From positions 574,072 through 638,071 of the forward strand of contig NZ_KI912411.1 of the NCBI RefSeq assembly GCF_000518265.1: a stretch of 64,000 nt of DNA. Reading direction: 5' to 3'. The stretch is from Actinomadura oligospora ATCC 43269 (lineage in GTDB: Bacteria > Actinomycetota > Actinomycetes > Streptosporangiales > Streptosporangiaceae). The position numbers and the translations under genes were made by a program. Under the pieces are notes generated by a model. That model saw only the letters and a list, made by a program, of their open reading frames with translations. It was not told the DNA's origin and searched no databases. This document shows, piece after piece, positions 34,774 to 42,758 of the stretch (within the stretch, counting starts at the first letter, position 1; the number at the start of each line of letters is the position of its first letter).

Positions 34774-35747
34774 TGACCACAGGTGTGCACACGGTCGCGG
34801 TGGCCGTCGCGGACGGAATCCTGCATTTCGAGCTGGCCCTGGCGTACGAGCTGTTCGGCTCCCCTCCACCGGCCGCCGCCGGGTCCTGGTACGAGCCCGT
34901 CATCTGCGGCGCGGGCCCGGTGCGGGCCGACGGACGCTTCCTCCTCGAACCCGACGACGGCCTCGACCGGCTCCCGCTGGCCGACACCGTGATCGTCCCG
35001 GGGTGGGCGGAGGTGGACGCCGCTCCCCCGCCGGACCTGGTCGCCGCCGTCCGCGCGGCGCACGAGGCGGGCGCCCGGGTGGCGTCGCTGTGCACGGGCG
35101 CGTTCGTGCTGGCCGCCGCCGGGCTGCTGGACGGACGCCGCGCCACGACGCACTGGGCGCACACCGACGAGCTGGCCGCCCGCTTCCCGGACGTCGAGGT
35201 CGACCCGGACGTCCTGTACGTCGACAACGGCAGCGTCCTCACCTCGGCGGGGAAGGCCGCCGCCCTGGACCTGTGCCTGCACCTCGTCCGGCGCGACCAC
35301 GGCTCGGCCGTCGCGAACGCGGCGGCGCGCAGGCTCGTCGTGCCCCCGCACCGTGCGGGCGGGCAGGCCCAGTTCGTCGCGTCCCCGGTGCCCGAGCGCG
35401 GCGACCATCCGCTGAGCGAGCTGCTCGCCTGGGTCTCCGAGCGGCTCGACCAGCCGCTCACGGTCGAGGACCTGGCGCGGCGGGCGAACATCAGCTCCCG
35501 CCACCTGGGACGGCACTTCCGCGCGACGGCGGGCACGACCCCGCTCCAGTGGCTCCTGACCCAGCGCATCCGCCGGGCCCAGGAGCTCCTGGAGACGACG
35601 GACGAGAGCGTGGACGCCATCGCGGCGGCGACCGGCATGGGCACCGCGGCGACGCTCCGGCGGCATTTCAACCGGACCGTCGGCGTCCCGCCCGACGCCT
35701 ACCGCCGCACCTTCCGCAGCCGCCTCACCGACGCCCGCCGGGCCTAG
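34773..35747 (+). CDS. GlxA-type transcriptional regulator (DJ-1/PfpI domain plus AraC HTH)
   Basis: About 324 residues. The N-terminal amidotransferase-like domain holds the nucleophile-elbow segment VASLCTGAFVLAAAG and TTHWAHTDEL; the C-terminal AraC domain holds SRHLGRHFRATAGTTPLQWL and TLRRHFNRTVGVPPDAYR. I start at the ATG at 34773 because the inverted repeat ends there; the ATG at 34755 would put codons inside the operator. No Shine-Dalgarno sequence precedes 34773, so the message may be leaderless. Confidence 0.87.
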   Translation: MTTGVHTVAVAVADGILHFELALAYELFGSPPPAAAGSWYEPVICGAGPVRADGRFLLEPDDGLDRLPLADTVIVPGWAEVDAAPPPDLVAAVRAAHEAGARVASLCTGAFVLAAAGLLDGRRATTHWAHTDELAARFPDVEVDPDVLYVDNGSVLTSAGKAAALDLCLHLVRRDHGSAVANAAARRLVVPPHRAGGQAQFVASPVPERGDHPLSELLAWVSERLDQPLTVEDLARRANISSRHLGRHFRATAGTTPLQWLLTQRIRRAQELLETTDESVDAIAAATGMGTAATLRRHFNRTVGVPPDAYRRTFRSRLTDARRA

Positions 35748-35756
35748 CTTCGGACG

Positions 35757-35825
35757 CCGGTCGGGCGCAGGGACGGACGCCGGTCAGGCGTAGGGGCGGG
35801 CCCCGGTCAGGCGTAGGGGCGGAGG
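35757..35825. repeat. Three tandem 23-bp units at the 3' end of the E10 thioesterase gene
   Basis: Units begin at 35757, 35780 and 35803 with consensus CCGGTCAGGCGTAGGGGCGG plus three bases. The third contains the stop codon and last codons (RPYA) of the thioesterase gene; the second is nearly identical and the first diverged. It is a second case in this window of duplication across a stop codon. Confidence 0.75.
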
Positions 35826-36232
35826 GCCAGGAGGAGGTCGTCGGGGATCGCGGCGGGGGTGAGGCCCGACGGGGTGCGGGTCATGCAGGCGATGGTCTGC
35901 GTGCCCCGCGCCGCGAGCAGCGCCGGGCCGCCGCCGGTGCGGTAGTAGTCGAAGCCCATCGTGACGCGGTTGTCCTCCAGCGCGGAAAGCGTCATGCGCA
36001 CCGAGACGCGGTCGAACGCGCTCAGCTCGGCCAGGTAGTCGCAGGCGCACGACACCGTGACGAGGGCGAGGTCGTCGTCCAGCCGTTTGACGACGCCGGG
36101 TGCGTGGTCGGCGAGGAACAGCTCGCGGCAGGCGCCCTGCCAGGCGAGGTAGGACGCGAAGTAGACGTTGCCGACGACGTTGGTGTCGGAGAACGTCACG
36201 CGGTGGCTGTACTCGTAGAAGCGTCGCGTCAC
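35807..36232 (-). CDS. Enediyne-type thioesterase (E10 family)
   Basis: A 141-residue hotdog-fold thioesterase. YEYSHRVTFSDTNVVGNVYF near the N-terminus and WQGACRELFLADHAPGV are characteristic of the E10 enzymes that release the polyene chain from enediyne PKSs (SgcE10/CalE7 type). The TxxTN-type region here carries the family's DTNVVGN instead of the acidic active site of 4-hydroxybenzoyl-CoA thioesterases. The GTG at 36232 overlaps the PKS stop (GTGA), so the two are translationally coupled. It is the last gene of the cassette. Confidence 0.92.
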   Translation of the reverse strand: MTRRFYEYSHRVTFSDTNVVGNVYFASYLAWQGACRELFLADHAPGVVKRLDDDLALVTVSCACDYLAELSAFDRVSVRMTLSALEDNRVTMGFDYYRTGGGPALLAARGTQTIACMTRTPSGLTPAAIPDDLLLALRPYA

Positions 36233-39200
36233 GGGCCCGTCCCCTTCCTGGCCGCCGCGGCGAGCACCAGCGGCGTGTCCCGGCCGGTGACGGTGACGAC
36301 GGCCGAGGCGATCTCGTGGGTGCCGGTGCTGAGCGTCACCCAGCCGTTCTCGTACACGCCGCCCGCCACCGGACGTTCGGACGGGTCGCCGCCCGCGGCG
36401 CGCAGGCACGCGGCGACCGTCCGGAGGCGTTCGAGCGACCGCGCGGGCGGCTCGCCGACGAGCCGGGCGAGCCGTTCCGCCTCGCCGGGCCAGGGGTCCG
36501 GGTCGTCGTCCGGGGCGACGGCCAGCGCGGCGCCCTCGGCGACGGCGAGCCCGTCCTCGCCGGGACGCGCGGCGGCGCGGGGCAGCAGGTCGTCCAGGTG
36601 GCGCTGGACGTACGGGCCGACGAGGACGGACGGCAGGTCCTGGCCGTCCAGCAGCGGCCCGACGTCCCGCAGTCGCAGCCCTGCCCAGCTCAGCACCGGA
36701 GCGCCGGAGGCGTCGGTGAGCTGGACGTCGTAGGTGTGGTCCGCCCCGTGATGTGAGCGTTCCCTGGCCGTCAGGGTCAGCGGGCCGCCCGCCTTCGCGG
36801 CGGCTTGCGGGGCGTGCACGGCGAAGCGGTCACAGCCGACGGGGAGCAGGCGCCGGTGCGGCACGCACGCCTGGAGGACGTGGATGGACGCGTCGTTGCG
36901 GAACAGATCCCCGAGAACCCCATCCGAGGAGGCGGTGCCGGGGTCGAGCACCGCCCGGCAGCCGCGTGCCTCCAGCCGCTCGAAGCGCCGGAGCCGTTGG
37001 AACGCCGGGCCGTGGAAGAACAGCGGTCCGTAGAGCGCCCGGCCGTCGTGAGCCGGGACGGCGCCCTCGGAGGCGGGTACGGCGGGCGGCGCGGACGCGG
37101 CCGTGACCGTGCCGGTGAAGTGGTCGAGGGCGAAGCCCGTCTCGTCGCTGCGCAGCGCGACGCGGACGCCGCCGCCGCCCTCGCCGGTGAGCGCGCACAC
37201 CCGGACGACGCGTTCGCCCTTGTCCGGGATGATGAGCGGTCGCGTGAACGCGCCGCCGGTAACGCCCGCGAGGGGTGCGCCGGTGAGCTCGCGGGCGGCC
37301 CGGGTCATCAGCTCGAGCGCGGCCACGGCCGGGAGGACGAGCAGCCCGTCGATCCGGTGATCGGGCAGCCAGGGCAGGTCCGCCACGCTCAGCCGGGTCT
37401 CGGTGACGGTCTCGACGCCGGGCGTGTGCGTCAGGGCCCGCTCCGCGCGGGCCTCCAGCGCGGGGAGCCGTCCGCTGGCGACGACGGACGCGGGTCCGGC
37501 GGACGACTCGGCGACGCGCGCGAGCAGCCGGACGCCCTCCTCGACGGGGATCGGGTCGACGCCCGTGCGGGTCAGCGTGGACAGCACCGCCAGCCGCTCC
37601 CCCATGCCCGCGCCGGACCAGGCCGTCCAGTCGATGTTCCGCACCCGGCAGCCGGGGAGCTCGCGCGCCAGGACGCGGGCCAGTTCGCGCTGCCTGCCGT
37701 TGGCGAGGGCGTAGTGCGCCTCGCCGGGGAGTCCGAAGCGTCCGATGACCGAGCCGTAGGTGACCAGCAGGCGCAGCCCGGCGGGGTCCAGGACGTCCAG
37801 GAGAGCGCGCAGGCCGAGCCGCTTGGGCGCGTCGTGGTCGGCGAAGTCGCGCTCGGTGAGGTCGGTGAAGCGGGCGGGGCGGTTGACGGCGGTCCCGTGC
37901 ACGACGCCCCGCACCGGGCCGAGCCGGGCGGTGAGCCGGTCCAGCGCGGCCCGCGCCGAGCGTGCGTCGCGGAGGTCGGCGGGCGCGTAGTCGAACGTCG
38001 CGCCCTCGGCGTCCAGCCGCGCCAGGTTCGCGGCGAGACCGGGATCGTCTCCGGGGTCGGAGCGCCCGAGCAGCGCGAGCCGGACACGCCAGCGTCCCGC
38101 CAGGTGGGACGCCGTCTCCAGGCCGATGCCGCGCCCTCCGCCGGTGACCAGCAGGACGTCGCCGGGCGCGAGCGGCGGGCCGTCCGGGGGCAGCGCGAGC
38201 GGCCTGTGCGCGGGTGTGAAGCGGGCCCCGGACGCGTCGACCAGCAACTCGGCGAACCCGTCCCACGTGCCGGACAGCGCGCCCGCGACCGCCGACGCGG
38301 GGGCGTCCTCGACCGCGATCCGGCGGAGCGCGAGGCCCGGGTGTTCGAGCGCGAGGCCGCCGAGGAAGCCCGACGCGGTGTCGCCGTGGTCGACCACGGT
38401 CAGCGGGACATCGCCGCGGACGGCCTCGGCCGCCGCCTCGAGGAGATCCGCGACGACCTGGTCGGCCGGGTCCTCGGAGAGGAACACCGCGAGGGCGGGA
38501 GGGGCGTCCGGGTCGTCCTGGAGGAGCGGCGCGACGGCCTTCCGGAGCGGCCCGTGACCGCTCAGCCGCCACGCCCGCGCTCCCCCGTCCCCCGCCGGAC
38601 GCGCCGGACGGCGCTCCAGCGCGAACACGCGGAACCAGCGGTCGACGCCTTCGACCGTGTCGCGGGCGCCGTCCGAGGCGGGGAGCGCGGCGATGGTCTC
38701 GGCGAGCGCGGCCACGGTCGCGGACGCGAGTCGCGGCGGCGCGGAGGGGGCCGTCCGGCCGCAGCGGACGGCGGCCTCGGCGGCGAGCTGGGTGACGCGC
38801 AGCGAGTTCAGGTGCAGGTCGGCGAGCAGGCCGTCGCCGTCCCCGATCATCCCGGCGGGCAGCTCCAGCGCCTCGGCGACCAGCGCGCGGACGACCGCGA
38901 GCGGGTCGCCGCCGTCCGGCGCCGGAGCGGCCGGGGGCTCCACCGGACGGTCGCCCCCGGCCTCCGTCCTCGGGACCGGGACGGCGGGGGCGCTCTCGCA
39001 CGGGTTCGTCAGGAAGGCCGGAGGCCGGTCGAGGTCGAACGGCCGGTGGACGCGCTCCGCGAACAGCGGCCGGACGTCGTGGGCGGCTCCGGCGGCGAAC
39101 AGCGCGGCGACCGTCCGCGCCACCGGTTCGCCGGAGACCGAGCCCGCGTCCAGCGCCACGACCGGGACGCCGGTGATCTGCTCGGCCAGCGCGGTCAGCG

Positions 39201-41700
39201 AGTGGCCCGGCCCGCACTCCACCAGCAGGTCGCAGGCGGCGGCGAGGGCCTCCAGCGCCGCGGCGAACCGCACCGGGGCCGTGACCTGCCGGACCAGGAG
39301 TTCACGCAGGTCATCGGCTGGTTCGAGGGTACGGCCGGTGACCGTCGACAGCACCGTCCGGCGCGGGCGGTCGAACTCCGTGCGCTCCAGCACCCGCCTC
39401 ACCCCCGGGACGGCCGCGGCGACGGCGGGCGTATGGAAGGCGTGGCTGACGCGCAGCACCCGGGCGCCGACCCCGGCGAGCCTGGCGCGCTCCACGACCG
39501 CTTCGAGCTCGGCCAGCCGACCGGCCACCACCTGGACGGGCCCGTTGTCGGCGGCGACCGCGACGCCGGTGCCCGCGACGAGCTCCGCGACCGTGCCGGC
39601 CGGAGCCGCCAGCGCGGCCATCCCGGTGTCCCTGTCACCGGTGGCGGCCATGATCCGGCCGCGTTCGGCGGCCAGGTCGACGGCCTGCCGCGCGGTGAGG
39701 GCGCCCGCCCAGCACAGCGCGGTGATCTCGCCGAGGCTGTGCCCGGACGCGCCGGACGCCACGACGCCGAGCGCGTCCAGCAGCCGCAGCCCGGCCAGTG
39801 AGGACCGCAGGACGGCGGGCTGCGCGACGGCCGTGTCACGCCCGTCCGGCGCATCCACGGCCGGCGCCGGAACGGGTTCGAGGCCGGGCAGCAGCGCGCC
39901 GAGCGCCCCGTGGCTGCCGCGAACCGGCGCGCTCTGCCCGGGGAACAGCAACCCGACGCGCCCGGGCGGTCCGCTGCCCAGCCAGTGCCCCGGCCCGCTG
40001 ACCAGCCCGAACGCCACGCCCTCCGCCAGCCGTGCCGCGACCTGCCGGGCCCGTTCGGCGAACTCGGCGGGCGTTCGCGCGACGACCGCTGCCCGCACGG
40101 CCGCGTTCGCCTCATCGCCGTCGCAGGCGACATCGGCCAGGGCTGCGGCCATGTCGAGGTGTTCAGCAAGCGCGCAGACGTCGGCGCGCTCGGCCAGCCG
40201 CTCCAGCTTCCCCGCCAGCGCTTCGGAGGACGCCGCGCCCACCACGAACACCTCGGCGTCCAGCGCGCCCCGGGGAAGGCTGCGCGGACACGTCGGCCTC
40301 CGTGCCTCGGCCGCCTCCAGGACGACGTGGGTGTTGATCCCGCCGAACCCCATCGCGCTCACCCCGGCCCGCAGCGGCGCGTCCGGCCACGGGGCCGCCT
40401 CGCGGACGGTCCGCAGCGGCGCGTCCGGCGTGCGCAGCAGGTCGTGCTCGGTCTCGCAGCCGACGGTCGGCGGGACGGTCTGGTGGTGCAGTGCCAGGAC
40501 GGCCTTGAGCAGCCCGGCCGCACCGGCCGCGGCCTTGGTGTGCCCGATGTTGGCCTTGACCGAGCCGAGCGCGGCGGGCGGAAGGCGGCGCCCGTCCTGG
40601 ACGGCGATCAGCGCCTCCAGCTCCGTCCGGTCGCCGACGTCGGTCCCGGTGCCGTGCCCCTCGAACAGCGCGACGGTGTCCGGCCCGAACCCGGCTCGCC
40701 CGTACGCGCGGCGCATCGCGAGAACGTGCCCGTCGCGGGCGGGCCTGGTCAGTCCCCCGCTCCCGTCGGACGACACGCCCCACCCGCGGATCACGGCGAG
40801 GGGGACCCGGCCCGCCTCGGCCGCGTCCCCGGCCCGCATCAGCGCGACCATGCCGCAGCCCTCGCCGGGCAGGAACCCGGTGGGCCGCGCGTCGTAGATC
40901 CGCATCTCGTCCCCGCCCAGCGCGCCCAGGCGCGCGAAGCCGACCAGCTCGAAGGGGTCGAGGCTGGCGTCCACGCCGCCCGCCAGCACCAGGTCCAGGT
41001 CGCCGGACGCGAGCGCCGCGCACGCCGTCGTCACCGCCAGCAGCGACGACGCGCACGCGCCGTCCACGGTGTACCCGCCGCCGCGCAGGTCGAAGTGGTT
41101 GCAGACGCGGCCCGCGACGGCGTTGGCGAGCCCGCCGACCAGGCTCTCGCCGGTCGGTTCGGGGAAGGGGGCCTTGAACCCGCGTTCCAGCCGGGCCATC
41201 AGCGCGGCGGCCTCGGCATCGCCGAGGCCGCCGTCCGCCAGCGCGTCCCGGACGACGCGGGCGACGTACGGCCAGCGCAGCCGCAGCAGCCCGGCCCGGC
41301 TGAACTCGCCGGTCAGGGAGTTGCCGAGCACCACGCCGACCCGGTCGCGGGACAGGCCGCGCGCGTCCGGGAACCCGGCGTCCTCGAGGGTCTCGGCGGC
41401 GACCTGCAACGCGAGCCAGTGCACCGGATCGGTGACGCGGTGGCTCGCCCCGGACACCCGGTGCCGGGCCCGGTCGAACGTCCAGTCGGTGAGGACGGCC
41501 GCCGACCGGACGTTCGTCGAGTCGGGGCCGTCCCCCGCGTAGTCGGCGAGGTTCAGCCGTCCGGGAGGGAGCGGACGGAACGCCCGGCGTCCCGTCAGGA
41601 CGTTCTCCCACAGCTGCGCGGGGGACGTGGCGTCCGGATACCGGCAGCCGACACCGACGACGGCGATCGCGGGCCCGGACGTCCCGGGCACCCCGCTCAC
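36229..41700 (-). CDS. Enediyne-type iterative polyketide synthase (PKSE)
   Basis: An 1823-residue PKS. Domain order: KS (VDGACASS, Cys216; His349 in EGHGTGTD; His387 in NIGHTKAA), AT (GHSLGE, Ser655; HAFHTP), ACP between AT and KR (DLHLNSL, Ser966), KR (TGGGRGIG at 1186-1193, Tyr1330 in EAHYALANG), DH (LPDHRIDG, His1448) and a C-terminal region where PKSEs carry a phosphopantetheinyl transferase. An internal ACP with LNSL is diagnostic of PKSE. Such enzymes make a linear polyene from malonyl-CoA. The last 150 residues lack recognisable transferase motifs, and the protein is about 100 residues shorter than CalE8 or SgcE. GTG start; overlaps both neighbours. Confidence 0.95.
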   Translation of the reverse strand: MSGVPGTSGPAIAVVGVGCRYPDATSPAQLWENVLTGRRAFRPLPPGRLNLADYAGDGPDSTNVRSAAVLTDWTFDRARHRVSGASHRVTDPVHWLALQVAAETLEDAGFPDARGLSRDRVGVVLGNSLTGEFSRAGLLRLRWPYVARVVRDALADGGLGDAEAAALMARLERGFKAPFPEPTGESLVGGLANAVAGRVCNHFDLRGGGYTVDGACASSLLAVTTACAALASGDLDLVLAGGVDASLDPFELVGFARLGALGGDEMRIYDARPTGFLPGEGCGMVALMRAGDAAEAGRVPLAVIRGWGVSSDGSGGLTRPARDGHVLAMRRAYGRAGFGPDTVALFEGHGTGTDVGDRTELEALIAVQDGRRLPPAALGSVKANIGHTKAAAGAAGLLKAVLALHHQTVPPTVGCETEHDLLRTPDAPLRTVREAAPWPDAPLRAGVSAMGFGGINTHVVLEAAEARRPTCPRSLPRGALDAEVFVVGAASSEALAGKLERLAERADVCALAEHLDMAAALADVACDGDEANAAVRAAVVARTPAEFAERARQVAARLAEGVAFGLVSGPGHWLGSGPPGRVGLLFPGQSAPVRGSHGALGALLPGLEPVPAPAVDAPDGRDTAVAQPAVLRSSLAGLRLLDALGVVASGASGHSLGEITALCWAGALTARQAVDLAAERGRIMAATGDRDTGMAALAAPAGTVAELVAGTGVAVAADNGPVQVVAGRLAELEAVVERARLAGVGARVLRVSHAFHTPAVAAAVPGVRRVLERTEFDRPRRTVLSTVTGRTLEPADDLRELLVRQVTAPVRFAAALEALAAACDLLVECGPGHSLTALAEQITGVPVVALDAGSVSGEPVARTVAALFAAGAAHDVRPLFAERVHRPFDLDRPPAFLTNPCESAPAVPVPRTEAGGDRPVEPPAAPAPDGGDPLAVVRALVAEALELPAGMIGDGDGLLADLHLNSLRVTQLAAEAAVRCGRTAPSAPPRLASATVAALAETIAALPASDGARDTVEGVDRWFRVFALERRPARPAGDGGARAWRLSGHGPLRKAVAPLLQDDPDAPPALAVFLSEDPADQVVADLLEAAAEAVRGDVPLTVVDHGDTASGFLGGLALEHPGLALRRIAVEDAPASAVAGALSGTWDGFAELLVDASGARFTPAHRPLALPPDGPPLAPGDVLLVTGGGRGIGLETASHLAGRWRVRLALLGRSDPGDDPGLAANLARLDAEGATFDYAPADLRDARSARAALDRLTARLGPVRGVVHGTAVNRPARFTDLTERDFADHDAPKRLGLRALLDVLDPAGLRLLVTYGSVIGRFGLPGEAHYALANGRQRELARVLARELPGCRVRNIDWTAWSGAGMGERLAVLSTLTRTGVDPIPVEEGVRLLARVAESSAGPASVVASGRLPALEARAERALTHTPGVETVTETRLSVADLPWLPDHRIDGLLVLPAVAALELMTRAARELTGAPLAGVTGGAFTRPLIIPDKGERVVRVCALTGEGGGGVRVALRSDETGFALDHFTGTVTAASAPPAVPASEGAVPAHDGRALYGPLFFHGPAFQRLRRFERLEARGCRAVLDPGTASSDGVLGDLFRNDASIHVLQACVPHRRLLPVGCDRFAVHAPQAAAKAGGPLTLTARERSHHGADHTYDVQLTDASGAPVLSWAGLRLRDVGPLLDGQDLPSVLVGPYVQRHLDDLLPRAAARPGEDGLAVAEGAALAVAPDDDPDPWPGEAERLARLVGEPPARSLERLRTVAACLRAAGGDPSERPVAGGVYENGWVTLSTGTHEIASAVVTVTGRDTPLVLAAAARKGTGP

Positions 41701-42758
41701 CGCCCCTCACCGGCCGAACCAGCCGAACCGGCCGCACCTGCCGAACGGGGCGCGGCAGCCGCACCCGCCGCATCGGCATCGGCGTCGCGCTGAGCCGGGA
41801 CGACCGGGACGGCGGCCGGATCCGCCGCGTCCACCCGCCGCCGGTCGCGGAACGACAGGAACGCGAGGCCGATCGCGCGCAGCACGCACACCGCGACCAG
41901 CGCGAAGAACAGCCCGAACACCACGTGGAAGCTGACCAGGACGCCGTACGCGGCGGCCGTGGCGAGCCCGAACCACACCTGGTTCCGCGGCCTCACCGGG
42001 GTCGTCCCCGGGTCCGTGATCATGTAGTTGGTGAACAGCACGAACGCGACGCCGGTCACCGGCAGCAGCGCGCTGAGCACCGCGGTGTCGGTCAGGGACG
42101 CGCGCAGGACGGCCTGGAGCAGGAACCCGCCCACCCAGCCCGCGATCAGCGGCATCTTCCGGGTGAGCATCGCGTTCAGCACCGTCCCGGACGCCAGGAT
42201 GAGCGCCGGGACGACCCAGTCGAGCGGCCCGCCGATCCACTCGGTGAACTGGTAGGGCGGGGCGATGCCGACCCACGGGAACATCAGCAGCACGACCGCG
42301 ATGCCCAGGTTCGACGGGTTCAGCACGTGCCGGACCCGGCCGTTCACCCGCACCCGGACCAGGTACTTCGAGGTGATCCCGATGGTCACCGCGAACACGA
42401 CCGGGCCGAGCCTGCTGTCGGCGAACAGCAGCATCGCGCAGGCGAGCGCGGTGATGTGCGCGGGCAGCAGGAACTCCGCCAGCGCGCGGGGCCCGCCCGC
42501 GTACTTGCGCGGCCGTCCGGTGGCCCACGCGTCCAGGGTCTCCAGGCCGATCTCCAGCAGGTACGCCGTGGCGAGCGCGACGACCGGCGTCGCGTACGCC
42601 TGCTCGAAGCCGAGGACGGTGTGCCCGAGGAGGGTGAAGGCCGAGATCGAGATCGCGAACCGGCGCAGCGCGACGACCCGGGGGTCCTTGGCGGGCCGGG
42701 CGGCCCCGGCCGCGGCGGTCGTCGCGCCGGTCGTGGTGGAGCTGGTCGTGGAACTCAC
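41697..42758 (-). CDS. Enediyne cassette membrane protein E5 (NqrB/RnfD-like, UnbU type)
   Basis: A 353-residue polytopic membrane protein with about eight to nine hydrophobic helices and a Pro/Ala-rich tail. HVLNPSNLGIAVVLLMFPWVG and TNYMITDPGTTPVRP are landmarks shared with NqrB/RnfD electron-transport subunits and with the E5 proteins of enediyne clusters. Its position, directly before the PKS and overlapping it by four bases, is the conserved one. A redox role in converting polyene to enediyne is inference. Confidence 0.9.
   Translation of the reverse strand: MSSTTSSTTTGATTAAAGAARPAKDPRVVALRRFAISISAFTLLGHTVLGFEQAYATPVVALATAYLLEIGLETLDAWATGRPRKYAGGPRALAEFLLPAHITALACAMLLFADSRLGPVVFAVTIGITSKYLVRVRVNGRVRHVLNPSNLGIAVVLLMFPWVGIAPPYQFTEWIGGPLDWVVPALILASGTVLNAMLTRKMPLIAGWVGGFLLQAVLRASLTDTAVLSALLPVTGVAFVLFTNYMITDPGTTPVRPRNQVWFGLATAAAYGVLVSFHVVFGLFFALVAVCVLRAIGLAFLSFRDRRRVDAADPAAVPVVPAQRDADADAAGAAAAPRSAGAAGSAGSAGEGR

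Noticed and set aside
36805..39801. Long plus-strand frames opposite the PKS gene
   Set aside because: Repetitive Arg/Gly/Glu composition and no motif; the minus-strand PKS explains the region fully.
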